Source: Chloroflexota bacterium (GTDB lineage Bacteria > Chloroflexota > Anaerolineae > Anaerolineales > E44-bin32). Taken from it: DNA of 64,000 nt. Under the pieces are notes generated by a model, which saw nothing but the letters and a program-made list of their open reading frames with translations, ran no database searches and had not been told where the DNA came from. The stretch covers positions 1 through 64,000 of the forward strand of contig JADFRG010000011.1 in the NCBI GenBank assembly GCA_022561385.1, read 5' to 3'. Below are positions 49,740 to 57,849 of the stretch, piece by piece (position 1 is the first letter of the stretch; the number at the start of each line of letters is the position of its first letter). The position numbers and the translations under genes are program-made.

Positions 49740-50381
49740 CTGGATTGACCCTATGGTACCGAGGAACCGTCAGAAACAGATTTACGAGGCGTAGGAGGAT
49801 TGTTAACTTAGTCGAGGCCGGCCCGGGAGCCTCTGGGTCGCCGCAGGCCGCCTTCCAGCCGGGCTGGGGCGCCGATGCTCGATTCTGCGAGCATGGCAAT
49901 CACCAGCGTAGCTTTCACCACCCTCGCGACCGCCGGTCTCGCATCCGCGACCGCGATCGGCGGGCACCCGACGGTCCGATTCGTACAATGCGGATCTCAG
50001 GCATCTGGCGGGCCAAGAAATGCCGAGTGCGGCTCAGCTCATCTCCCGCAATCGACCAGAGGAAGGCGGCTAACGTATTTCCCGAACCGGTGGGGGCCAC
50101 AATGAGAGTGTCCTTCCCCGTACGGATCGCGGCCCAGCCCGCCTGCTGCGCCTCGGTTGGCGCCTCAAACCGATCGTCGAACCAGCTCTGAACCAGAGGG
50201 TGAAATTCGCCTGGTGCCATGGGGTCGGAAAAGTATAACGCTCGCGGAGCGTCTGTCCCTCCCCCGCGCGGAGTAAACTTGGACTTGTCGTCAGTTTATG
50301 GAGTAAGTGAAATGTGCGGGACGCTCGTTGGAGAACGCGCAACCCGGGGACTCAGGGGGCCGGAAGCCCTAAAATAAGCGG
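49740..50381. other. Gene-poor gap with helicase remnant
   Basis: Between hsp20 and the esterase there is no intact gene. The only recognisable sequence is the lhr remnant listed below (49915-50220). Other short ORFs in both strands lack motifs and have Arg-rich, out-of-frame composition, so I regard them as chance frames or decayed sequence. Confidence 0.6.
49915..50220 (-). pseudogene. Remnant of an Lhr-type DEAD/DEAH helicase N-terminus
   Basis: The first 60 residues read like the start of Lhr helicases ([20 protein letters not shown], then [20 protein letters not shown]). The Walker A Lys is replaced by Asn (GSGNT instead of GSGKT), which would abolish ATP hydrolysis. Homology ends after about LWSI and the frame stops after 101 codons, against more than 1,300 residues in intact Lhr. 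I read it as a decayed fragment. Confidence 0.75.
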
Positions 50382-51239
50382 CTAGCGGGAATGCTCCAGC
50401 ATCCACTCGTAGAGGGCTGGATCTCGATACGCGCGCTCGTAGGCACCGAGGTGGCCCTCGTTCTCATAAAGCGTCCACTTGACGTTCCCTGAACATTCGC
50501 TTCGAAGCTGCAAAACACTTAAATTCGAATCCTGCGGGTCTGAAATCTGGTCCTGCGCTCCATGGATCGCCCAAATCGGCAGGTTTGCCAAACGGCAGGA
50601 GTTCTCCGGTTCAGGCGTGAATGGCGCTCGATACCCGCTCCCGGAAATAGAAACCATGGCCGCGAAACGTTCAGGGTAGGCGGTGGCCAACCACCACGAT
50701 CCATAACCGCCCATGCTCAGGCCGGTCAAATAGACGCGGTCCGGGTCCACTCTGTACCTCTCAGAGACCTCGTCGAGCAGGGCCGCTAACGCGGGAACCA
50801 TTCCGGGCGACCACCACGTCGCCCCCGGAAATGCCTGCGGAGAAATCACTACAAATGGGAAATCTTCGGGTTGCTCTCCGGCCAGAAGCACCCCCGGGAG
50901 GCCGGAGCTCAAGACGAAGGTCGAATCGTAGTCTTCGTCTCCTGATCCGTGCAGGAAGGTGATCAGGGGCCATTCTCGATCTGGATCGTCGTCGTATCCC
51001 TGGGGCAGGTAAACCAGATAACGCAGATCATCGTGGACGGTGGGCGTTCCCTCCAATGAATCCGGTATTTGGAAGCTCGCCTGGAGCTGCACTCCGGTGG
51101 GCAGCTGTGGATCGAGCTGGACCACCCCTTCCTGCAAGGCCGGGGAACCGGAAGCCGGATCCTCTGTGGATCGGCGGGTCTGGCACGCGGCCAGCAGCGT
51201 CGCAATCGCGAGCGTCAGAACCAGTTTTTGTAGATTCAT
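50382..51239 (-). CDS. Exported lipoprotein esterase (alpha/beta hydrolase)
   Basis: The 285-residue protein has a lipoprotein signal (ATLLAAC), then an alpha/beta hydrolase core. The nucleophile is in GLSMGGYGS, with an Asp in HGAQDQISD and the His in EGHLGAYE. The segment RYLVYLPQGYDDD and FLHGSGDE mark the phospholipase/carboxylesterase and PHB-depolymerase-like group. The start is ATG 51239; the longer frame upstream has no signal peptide. It is divergent from the membrane spermidine-synthase-like gene (36 bp apart). The substrate is unknown. Confidence 0.87.
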   Translation of the reverse strand: MNLQKLVLTLAIATLLAACQTRRSTEDPASGSPALQEGVVQLDPQLPTGVQLQASFQIPDSLEGTPTVHDDLRYLVYLPQGYDDDPDREWPLITFLHGSGDEDYDSTFVLSSGLPGVLLAGEQPEDFPFVVISPQAFPGATWWSPGMVPALAALLDEVSERYRVDPDRVYLTGLSMGGYGSWWLATAYPERFAAMVSISGSGYRAPFTPEPENSCRLANLPIWAIHGAQDQISDPQDSNLSVLQLRSECSGNVKWTLYENEGHLGAYERAYRDPALYEWMLEHSR

Positions 51240-51275
51240 ACGTCTGTAAACCTGGCCGCTGGCCAGTCTCGGTTC

Positions 51276-53639
51276 ATGGTTAGAATCAGCATCAGTTCCA
51301 TGCGATCTACGTTTGGGTTGATCTTGATCTCTGCCAGCGCCCTGGCCTTCGAGGTCACTCTGACGCGCCTCTTTGCCGTTCAGCAATTCCATAACTTCGC
51401 CTTCCTGGTCATCGGCCTGGCGGTCATGGGCTTCGCAGCCGGCGGCGTCATTCTTTCTTACAGGCCTCACGGTACCTCGCTGATCGCCCTCTGCCTAGCG
51501 TACTCCGTCACCATTTTTCTCGCCTACTCCATAATCAACTTTATTACCTTCGATTCCTACAGCATCGCCTGGGATCGAAGGCAGATCTGGATCCTGTTCC
51601 TGTACTTTCTGTCGGCCGCGGCTCCCTTTCTATTTGCGGGGTGGGTTATCGGCGCCAGCCTCACCGCGGCCGGGCCCCAGGCCTATCGACCCTATGCGGC
51701 CAATCTTGCGGGTTCGGCCCTGGGTGTGCCCTTGGCGTTGGTGGCCATACCCTTGGTGAGCGTCGAGGGGACCGTACTGCTTTCGCTTGCGCTTGGGGTG
51801 TTGGCGGCGGCCGCTTTTTCGACGAGCAGCCGGATCCAATGGATTCTCCTGGGAGGCGGCCTGATGTTGGGGGTACTGACTGTTGCCGTCCCCTCGCAGT
51901 TTGCCCTCCGCCTCTCACCCTACAAGCCACTTTCCCTGACCGAACTGGCTCCGGAAGCCCGGACAACGATCAGCCGCTGGGCGCCCGCGGCACGCATCGA
52001 CGTCGTCGAATCCGGCGGCACCCATGTATTTCCGGGCCTCAGTCTGAATGCAGATCTGGAGCTGCCTCAGCAGGCGGCGCTTTTCGTGGACGGGGACGGC
52101 CCACTCCCCATCACGAATCTATCCCCGGCATCGCCGGAGGCTGCGATCCTGGCCCGCCACATGCCTGCGGCGTTGGCCTATCAGCTGCGTCCCGGGGCGA
52201 ATAGCCTGCTGCTTCAGTCGGGGGCGGGGCTGGAGGTCTTGGTGGCCTTGGCAAGTGGCGCAGATCGCGTTTATGTGGCGCTCGATGAGCCTGCCATCTT
52301 CGATGTCCTGGGCGGGCCGTATGCAGAATTCAGCAAGGGCTTGCTCCAGGATGTGCGACTCGAGCTGCTCGAGCGACCAAGCCGTGGGGCGCTTCTGGAA
52401 GGGGACCAGCGATATGACATCGTGCACTACGCCCTGAGCGATCCCTTTCGACCGGTCACCAACGGCGCCTTCAGCCTGACGGAGCATTATGCACTGACCG
52501 TGGAGTCTCTTTCCGATGCCATGGGTCGTCTCTCGGAGGATGGACTGCTCGTGCTCACTCGCTGGCTGGGGACTCCGCCCAGCGAGTCGGCGCGCGCCTG
52601 GGCCACGTTGCTGGCTGCACTGGATTCGGATGAGGTCCAGGCGCGTGTCCTGGCCTTCCGCGGCATGCGCACCGCCACCATGATCGCCTCCCCGCGTCCC
52701 TTCACCTCGGAGGAACTGCGGGTGGCGCGAGAATTCCTCGAGCTCAACGGTTACGATCCGATATGGCTACCGGATCTGAAGCCGGGAGAGCTGAATCAGC
52801 GCAATCGGCTGCCGGAGCCCGTTTATCACGAGCTCTATTCGGCGCTGCTTCAGTCCCCGCAGAGCACGATTGATTCGTACGAGTTCAACCTGCGTCCACC
52901 CACCGACGATCGCCCGTACTTCTATCACTTCTTTCGCTGGGCTCAGACGCCCGAGGTGCTGTCCTCGCTGGGACAGACGTGGCAGCCGTTTGGGGGAAGC
53001 GGATATCTAGTGCTGGTGGCATTGCTGGCGATGGTGCTGCTGGTCGCGGCCGCCCTGATGATCTTGCCCAGTTTCGCCGGTGCCAGCCCTTCCGCTCCAG
53101 GGATCGCCTACTTCGCCTGCATCGGCGCCGGGTATTTGCTTATAGAGATCCCCCTCATTCAGCAATTCACGCTCCTGCTGGATCGCCCGGCTCTGGCGCT
53201 GGCTGTGGTCTTGTTTACTTTGCTCCTGACATCCGGAATCGGGAGCTGGTTCTCCATCAGGCTGCCACTGAGATCGTCGCTTGCGGTCTTAGTGGCGCTG
53301 GTGCTCCTGATCGCCCTGGTGCTGCCATCTCTGATGCGGCTTGGCCTACCCTGGCCATTGGGAGCGCGGCTGGTTTTGGCTGCCCTTGTCCTGGCTCCAT
53401 TGGGAACTCTCATGGGTATCCCATTCGCCTCCGGGTTGCGGCGCATTGGCCGATCACAGATTCCTTGGGCTTGGTCGGCCAATGGAGCACTTTCGGGCGT
53501 TGGCGGCGTGGTGGCCGCCATGTTGACCCTGGACCTCGGCTTTCGAATAGCTCTGACGATCGGAGCACTCGCTTATTTGGGGGCGCTGCTGGCCACCCGC
53601 CGACTTGCAGCAGCTAGAGCCGATCCCCCGTCTACTTAG
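51276..53639 (+). CDS. Large membrane protein with spermidine-synthase-like domain
   Basis: The 787-residue protein has about six N-terminal helices (to about residue 215), a soluble methyltransferase-fold middle (LLLQSGAGLEVLVALASGADR, VALDEPAIFDVLGG; about 290-470) and at least six C-terminal helices. This layout is known for membrane-embedded spermidine-synthase-like proteins of unclear function, some linked to polyamine or lipid chemistry. The GxGxG-like motif is degenerate (SGAGLEV). The start may be ATG 51276 or ATG 51300. It stands alone, divergent from the esterase. Confidence 0.75.
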   Translation: MVRISISSMRSTFGLILISASALAFEVTLTRLFAVQQFHNFAFLVIGLAVMGFAAGGVILSYRPHGTSLIALCLAYSVTIFLAYSIINFITFDSYSIAWDRRQIWILFLYFLSAAAPFLFAGWVIGASLTAAGPQAYRPYAANLAGSALGVPLALVAIPLVSVEGTVLLSLALGVLAAAAFSTSSRIQWILLGGGLMLGVLTVAVPSQFALRLSPYKPLSLTELAPEARTTISRWAPAARIDVVESGGTHVFPGLSLNADLELPQQAALFVDGDGPLPITNLSPASPEAAILARHMPAALAYQLRPGANSLLLQSGAGLEVLVALASGADRVYVALDEPAIFDVLGGPYAEFSKGLLQDVRLELLERPSRGALLEGDQRYDIVHYALSDPFRPVTNGAFSLTEHYALTVESLSDAMGRLSEDGLLVLTRWLGTPPSESARAWATLLAALDSDEVQARVLAFRGMRTATMIASPRPFTSEELRVAREFLELNGYDPIWLPDLKPGELNQRNRLPEPVYHELYSALLQSPQSTIDSYEFNLRPPTDDRPYFYHFFRWAQTPEVLSSLGQTWQPFGGSGYLVLVALLAMVLLVAAALMILPSFAGASPSAPGIAYFACIGAGYLLIEIPLIQQFTLLLDRPALALAVVLFTLLLTSGIGSWFSIRLPLRSSLAVLVALVLLIALVLPSLMRLGLPWPLGARLVLAALVLAPLGTLMGIPFASGLRRIGRSQIPWAWSANGALSGVGGVVAAMLTLDLGFRIALTIGALAYLGALLATRRLAAARADPPST

Positions 53640-53746
53640 AAACGGGTGATGTCTCCTGCCCGACCGAGCCGCCATGAAGACCCTCGCACAACGGTCTAAT
53701 TATGGTCGGTCTGAGGAAGTGGGTGGTGGAGTCGGATGCCGGGGCG

Positions 53747-54520
53747 TTATTCGGGGCCCGGCTCGCGAACCAGGGGAACGAACCTCACGCCGCCTAAGCT
53801 GGCGTTTTCGTAGTCCTCCGCTCCTGTGCGGCGGACGCTCCACAGCTCCTGGAAGCCGCCCACCGGACCGACCGGTATGACCAGAATTCCCCCCACTTTC
53901 AGCTGCCTCAGCAGCGGCCGGGGGACGTGGTCCGGCGCGGCGGTTACGATGATGGCATCGAAAGGCGCGGCCTGCTCCCACCCGAAGTAGCCGTCCGCAT
54001 GTTTCAGATTGAGATTGGGATAGCCGGGCTGCTCGAGGATCGTGGCGGCCGAATCAGCGAGCGGCCCAACGATCTCGATCGAGTACACCTCCATTCCCAT
54101 CTCCAACAAGACCGCCGCCTGATAACCGGAACCCGTGCCGATCTCCAGCACTCGATCGCCGGGCTTCAGTTCGAGCGCCTCGGTCATCAACGCCACAATG
54201 TAAGGCTGCGAAATGGTTTGTCCGTACCCGATCGGTAGAGGGTGATTACCGTAGGCCTTGTCCCGGTACTCAGCGGGTACGAAACGATGGCGCGGCACAG
54301 AGCGGATGGCCTGAATCACGGCCGGGTCTTCAATGCCATAACCAATGATTCCGGTCTCTACCAGTTCGTCTCGTACAGCCGCGAACGGATCGGACGCAAG
54401 CGGGGTGTCGGTTAGGCTGGGGACCGGCACTTCGGCGCAGGCCGCGAGCAGCGCGTTGGCCGCAAGCAGCGCCAAGGCTGGAGGCAGCGCGCCGGTTGCT
54501 AGGAGGATGCCGAGTCGCAT
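53747..54520 (-). CDS. Protein-L-isoaspartate O-methyltransferase-like, predicted exported lipoprotein
   Basis: The 257-residue protein has the PCMT core: VPRHRFVPAEYRDKAYGNHP, GYGQTISQPYIVALM, VLEIGTGSGYQAAVL, and the end GGILVIPVGPV. It methylates isoaspartate to repair aged proteins. Unusually the N-terminus carries a signal with the lipobox LLAAC, so it is predicted outside the membrane. The ATG at 54520 is chosen because further upstream the frame runs through a short repeat (AIPAVPAIRAVPAMRAG). The substrate SAM would have to be available outside, which makes the location puzzling. Confidence 0.82.
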   Translation of the reverse strand: MRLGILLATGALPPALALLAANALLAACAEVPVPSLTDTPLASDPFAAVRDELVETGIIGYGIEDPAVIQAIRSVPRHRFVPAEYRDKAYGNHPLPIGYGQTISQPYIVALMTEALELKPGDRVLEIGTGSGYQAAVLLEMGMEVYSIEIVGPLADSAATILEQPGYPNLNLKHADGYFGWEQAAPFDAIIVTAAPDHVPRPLLRQLKVGGILVIPVGPVGGFQELWSVRRTGAEDYENASLGGVRFVPLVREPGPE

Positions 54521-54535
54521 CGCGGTACGGATTCT

Positions 54536-54592
54536 ACCCGCGCGCATCGCGGGTACCGCGCGTATCGCGGGTACCGCGGGTATCGCGAGAAA
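54536..54592. repeat. GCGGGTACC-type 9-bp tandem repeat
   Basis: Five to six imperfect copies of a 9-bp unit (GCGGGTACC / GCGGGTATC) lie immediately upstream of the PCMT-like gene, between it and FHA. A variable-length repeat at this position could alter promoter spacing, but this is a guess. It may be a simple repeat only. Confidence 0.55.
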
Positions 54593-54675
54593 GGTGAGCG
54601 TAATTCGATTTCTGAGGAGATGCGGGGACGAAGTGGCCCGAGATGGGCTGGAATGTAATCGTAGGCAGGGGAGGG

Positions 54676-55251
54676 TTATGGAATGATGCCAAGCACGCGC
54701 AACGGGGCGTAAAGTATGTCCGGCGCGAAGGCGTCCATGAGAAAGAGCGTACCTGCACAAACGATCAACAAAACCAGGCAACCCGCTCCTGCCCACAGCC
54801 ACCGCTTTGAACCCGGCTCACCGCTGGGTTCCGCTTCGGCGACCGGGATTGGGGTTGGCTGAGCGACGGCCTCTTGCATAACTTCAGGGGTCGGGGCCGC
54901 ACCGCGCGGCACGGCTTCGCCCATCACGGTCTCCGCAGTTTCGGGTGAGGCGCCTTCGAAGCTCAGGGTGACGTTTTCCCCAAACCCTAACAGGTCCCCC
55001 GAAGCCAGGACCCGCGGGGCAACCAGGCGCTCGCCATTTACGAAACTCCCGTTGGTTGAACCGAGATCCTCCAGCACATAACTCCCCGGCGTACGAGTGA
55101 TACGTGCGTGCTGGCGAGACATTTCAGGATCGCCAATAGAGATGTCATTTGTGACGTCTCGACCCAGCAGCGTGACCTCTTTTGTCAGTTCAAATACTAC
55201 GCCGGGGTTGGGACCGGCTTTCACGACGAGGCGGGACGGCTTTTCGACCAT
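54676..55251 (-). CDS. FHA domain protein with C-terminal membrane anchor
   Basis: The 191-residue protein has an FHA domain (about 10-95) with the phosphothreonine-binding motifs LLGRD, SRQHARI and LGSTNGSFVNG. A Pro/Thr/Glu-rich linker follows, with one C-terminal membrane helix (about 150-172). The FHA domain thus faces the cytoplasm and can bind a phosphorylated partner, for instance a product of the Ser/Thr kinase at 6684-8699. The start is ATG 55251, only about 4 nt from the predicted transcription start, so the mRNA is probably leaderless. It is divergent from another tail-anchored protein. Confidence 0.88.
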   Translation of the reverse strand: MVEKPSRLVVKAGPNPGVVFELTKEVTLLGRDVTNDISIGDPEMSRQHARITRTPGSYVLEDLGSTNGSFVNGERLVAPRVLASGDLLGFGENVTLSFEGASPETAETVMGEAVPRGAAPTPEVMQEAVAQPTPIPVAEAEPSGEPGSKRWLWAGAGCLVLLIVCAGTLFLMDAFAPDILYAPLRVLGIIP

Positions 55252-55261
55252 AGCGACGGCT

Positions 55262-55290
55262 AGTGTACGACCGCTCAAGAATCAAGTCAA
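55262..55290 (-). promoter_or_regulatory. Promoter of the FHA gene
   Basis: On the reverse strand TTGACT (55290-55285) and TACACT (55267-55262) are spaced by 17 nt, predicting initiation near 55255. An upstream ATG at 55278 would lie inside the promoter and is excluded. Confidence 0.75.
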
Positions 55291-55293
55291 ATG

Positions 55294-55357
55294 CCCCTGC
55301 TCGCAGGCCAATGGGAAGCAGGGGCGACTGGTCGCCCCCCTGTAACAACCGTATAAT
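55294..55357 (+). promoter_or_regulatory. Divergent regulatory region: two dyads and a -10 box
   Basis: GCCCCTGC/GCAGGGGC (about 55293-55321) and the perfect GGGGCGAC-TG-GTCGCCCC (55321-55338) stand between the divergent genes. A TATAAT (55352-55357) lies 10 nt before the ATG of the plus-strand gene. The dyads may bind a regulator common to both genes. Confidence 0.5.
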
Positions 55358-55367
55358 TTCCCTCGAA

Positions 55368-56186
55368 ATGCAGATCAAAGAGCTTTCTGAGTACCGTGAT
55401 GAAGAGGGCCTCATCACCCTGGAGAACCGCATACGGGGCACGATTAAATTCGGCTTCGGCTGGTATAAGGAGATGCAGGCTCAGCAGCGTGTCACCCGCA
55501 AGCTTCAAGGTGTATTGGACGACGAACATATGCTTCTGCTCAATGTGCCGCTTGTGGGCACAGACGTCCTGGCTCCCATGATTCTCTTCAGCCCGCAGGG
55601 CGTCCGACTGCTTTATCCAAGCACTATCCGAGGAAATCTGCGCGCGCAGGACGATGAGTGGCTGACTTACAGCAGTCGCACACGCCAGTTCAAACCCAAG
55701 ACGCCCAATTTACAATTCCGGGCGCTTGCGTTCGCACGCGGCCTGCTCCGGTACTTCGAAAGCCAGGGGCACCCTTTGCCTGAGCTGCAGGCGGTTCTGC
55801 TCTTCACCAATCCTCAAACGCATGTCGATACGGCCAGCCCGCAGGCCCGAATCGTGCTTTCGGACGCATTTGAACACTTCGCGGCCAATATTCTCGAAGG
55901 GCAAACTATCCTGGATCAGGACGACGTCCACATGTTGGTGGACTCGTTGTTGAACCCCAAGCTACCCGAACCTGAGCCGGAACCCGAACCGGATGAAGGC
56001 AGCCAGGATTCCTTTGAATCGGAAGCCCTCCGGCCCCGCGAGGAGCGGCGGGACCTCAAGCCCCTGCGACGTTTCGGCAGCTTCACTCGCCGACAATGGA
56101 TCTTGATCGGCATATTGGGTTTTTTCCAGTTGATTCTGATGGTCACCATTGCTTTTATCGTGTTGGGAGACGTCATCTTCGGCTGA
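55368..56186 (+). CDS. Unknown tail-anchored protein
   Basis: The 272-residue protein has a cytoplasmic alpha/beta-looking N-terminal domain (IKELSEYRDEEGLITLENR, then VPLVGTDVLAPMILFSPQGV, ending ILDQDDVHMLVDSLL), an acidic EPEPEPEPD linker, and one C-terminal membrane helix (about 238-262). The middle part vaguely resembles nuclease-related (NERD-type) domains but no catalytic motif was confirmed. It is divergent from the FHA gene, which has the same tail-anchored layout. Its stop is 2 nt before the TTG of the glycosyltransferase gene. Confidence 0.7.
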   Translation: MQIKELSEYRDEEGLITLENRIRGTIKFGFGWYKEMQAQQRVTRKLQGVLDDEHMLLLNVPLVGTDVLAPMILFSPQGVRLLYPSTIRGNLRAQDDEWLTYSSRTRQFKPKTPNLQFRALAFARGLLRYFESQGHPLPELQAVLLFTNPQTHVDTASPQARIVLSDAFEHFAANILEGQTILDQDDVHMLVDSLLNPKLPEPEPEPEPDEGSQDSFESEALRPREERRDLKPLRRFGSFTRRQWILIGILGFFQLILMVTIAFIVLGDVIFG

Positions 56187-56188
56187 TC

Positions 56189-56920
56189 TTGCCCTTCCTC
56201 TCCCTGATCATCCCCGCGTACAACGAAGAACAGCGCCTTCCACGTACCCTCACACAGATTCAGGCCTTCCTGAAGGACCAGCCCTACGAATCGGAAGTAT
56301 TGGTGGTCGAGAATGGGAGCAGCGACCGGACCGCGGCCGTGGCCGAAGAATTCTCCCCCGCGGTGCGTTTGTTGAGGGAGCCGGTGCGTGGCAAGGGGCG
56401 CGCGGTTCGGCGCGGCATGCTGGAGGCCGGCGGGGATTTCCGCTTCATATGCGACGCCGACCTCTCGATGCCTATTGAAGAGGTGAATCGCTTCCTCCCC
56501 CCCGCGCTTGACGACTACGATATTGCAATCGCCTCCCGTGAAGTTCCGGGCGCCGTTCGGCACAATGAACCCGCCTATCGCCACTGGATCGGCCGTGTAT
56601 TCAACCTGCTCGTTCGCACCATGGCGGTTCCGGGATTTCAAGACACGCAGTGCGGGTTCAAATGTTTCACCGCCGATGCCGCCGAGGCACTTTTTCCCTT
56701 ACAGCGCATCGACGGATGGACCTTCGATGTCGAATTGCTGTTCATCGCGCTCAGGTTAGGGTACCGGGTGAAAGAAGTGCCCATCCACTGGTATTACTTT
56801 CCCGGGAGCCGAGTGCGTATGGTCCGTGATTCGTTCCTCATGCTCAGCGATCTTTTCCGGATCCGCAGTGCCTGGCGGCAGGGGCTCTACCGTCCGGTCC
56901 GTGGTTCCACCCCGGATTGA
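56189..56920 (+). CDS. Family 2 glycosyltransferase, dolichyl/undecaprenyl-phosphate glucosyltransferase type
   Basis: The protein has about 243 residues from TTG 56189; an ATG at 56096 would overlap the upstream gene by 90 nt. GT-A motifs are clear: LSLIIPAYNEEQRL, VVENGSSDRTAA, the GKGRAVRRGML loop, the DxD-like CDADLSMP and QDTQCGFKCF. The pattern matches ALG5/DPM1-type enzymes that charge polyprenyl phosphate with a sugar. It is adjacent to the tail-anchored gene and rnhB in one direction. Confidence 0.85.
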   Translation: MPFLSLIIPAYNEEQRLPRTLTQIQAFLKDQPYESEVLVVENGSSDRTAAVAEEFSPAVRLLREPVRGKGRAVRRGMLEAGGDFRFICDADLSMPIEEVNRFLPPALDDYDIAIASREVPGAVRHNEPAYRHWIGRVFNLLVRTMAVPGFQDTQCGFKCFTADAAEALFPLQRIDGWTFDVELLFIALRLGYRVKEVPIHWYYFPGSRVRMVRDSFLMLSDLFRIRSAWRQGLYRPVRGSTPD

Positions 56921-56923
56921 GCC

Positions 56924-57568
56924 GTGAGGGTGCAGCCCGACCTCGAGCGTGAATTGGCACAGCTTCAACGCGGCCGCCGTTACGTTGCCGGCATTGATGA
57001 AGCCGGGCGCGGGGCTCTGGCTGGGCCGGTCGTAGCGGCTGCGGTGGTGCTACCGCTGAACCGTACCGATCTGGCGAGTGTGTTGTCGGAAGTGCGCGAC
57101 TCGAAGCAGCTTTCCCCTGCCGCACGAGATCGCTGCGATCAGCAGGTCCGCGAGTTAGCGGTGGCGGTCGGAATCGGCGAGGCCTCCGCTGCGGAGGTCG
57201 ATGAGCGGGGCTTGCTGCCCGCCACCCGAGCCGCCATGCGGCGTGCCGTGGCGGCGCTCGACCCCGCACCCGCTTGCCTGCTGATCGACCATATCAACCT
57301 CCCCGAATTAACACTCCCGCAAGAGGCCATCACCCGCGGAGATCAGAGTGTGCTCTCGATCGCGGCCGCCTCCGTTGTGGCCAAAGTATGGCGGGATCGC
57401 CTGATGGTCGAGCTTGACAAGCATTTTTCCGGCTACGGGTTTGCGCGCCATAAGGGGTATGGCACCTCCCAACACAGGCAGGCGCTCGCACAGCTGGGTC
57501 CGTGCCCCGAACATCGGCGTTCCTATGCGCCCGTTCGGCGGGCTCAGGTACTTGTTAACGATTCCTGA
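56924..57568 (+). CDS. rnhB: Ribonuclease HII
   Basis: The 214-residue enzyme removes RNA from RNA-DNA hybrids and single ribonucleotides from DNA. The catalytic residues appear in GIDEAGRGALAGPV (Asp, Glu), LLIDHINLP (Asp) and the following SIAAASVVAKVWRDRLM (Asp). The start is GTG at 56924. It follows the glycosyltransferase by 3 nt, a compact unit. Confidence 0.95.
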   Translation: MRVQPDLERELAQLQRGRRYVAGIDEAGRGALAGPVVAAAVVLPLNRTDLASVLSEVRDSKQLSPAARDRCDQQVRELAVAVGIGEASAAEVDERGLLPATRAAMRRAVAALDPAPACLLIDHINLPELTLPQEAITRGDQSVLSIAAASVVAKVWRDRLMVELDKHFSGYGFARHKGYGTSQHRQALAQLGPCPEHRRSYAPVRRAQVLVNDS

Positions 57569-57849
57569 CGTAAACACTGCGTCATCTTCGCGCCGCAGAG
57601 TGCGTCCGACTTAAAGTGCTCTTCAGGCTCCCGACGCTCGTTTCCACGGCAGCCATCGGCCTCTTACGCCCGTCTTCAAGGCGTCCCTCGTCCCCGCTTG
57701 ACCAAGCCTTCGCGGCCTGAGGTCCGATGATCCGACGTTAGGACCCCCTCGTCTAATCCCTCCATCGAGTGAGCCTGGCCTGAATTGGGCGGCGGCGCGG
57801 CTCAGACATTCGGTCGGTTATACTCGCCCTCGTTGACATTAATCCGTCT
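57569..57849. other. Gap between rnhB and acnA, with the acnA promoter
   Basis: A TATACT box (57819-57824) predicts initiation near 57831, giving a leader of about 19 nt before the ATG without a clear ribosome site. No ORF, tRNA or repeat was found in the rest of this 281-bp stretch. Confidence 0.5.

Noticed and set aside
49709-49800. CIRCE operator upstream of hsp20
   Set aside because: No TTAGCACTC-N9-GAGTGCTAA pattern in this region.
49803-50191. Short ORFs around the lhr remnant on both strands
   Set aside because: Arg-rich chance frames overlapping each other, without motifs or ribosome sites.
55263-55367. Longer N-terminus for the tail-anchored gene
   Set aside because: It would start inside the promoter of the FHA gene and read through two dyads; the -10 box at 55352 favours ATG 55368.
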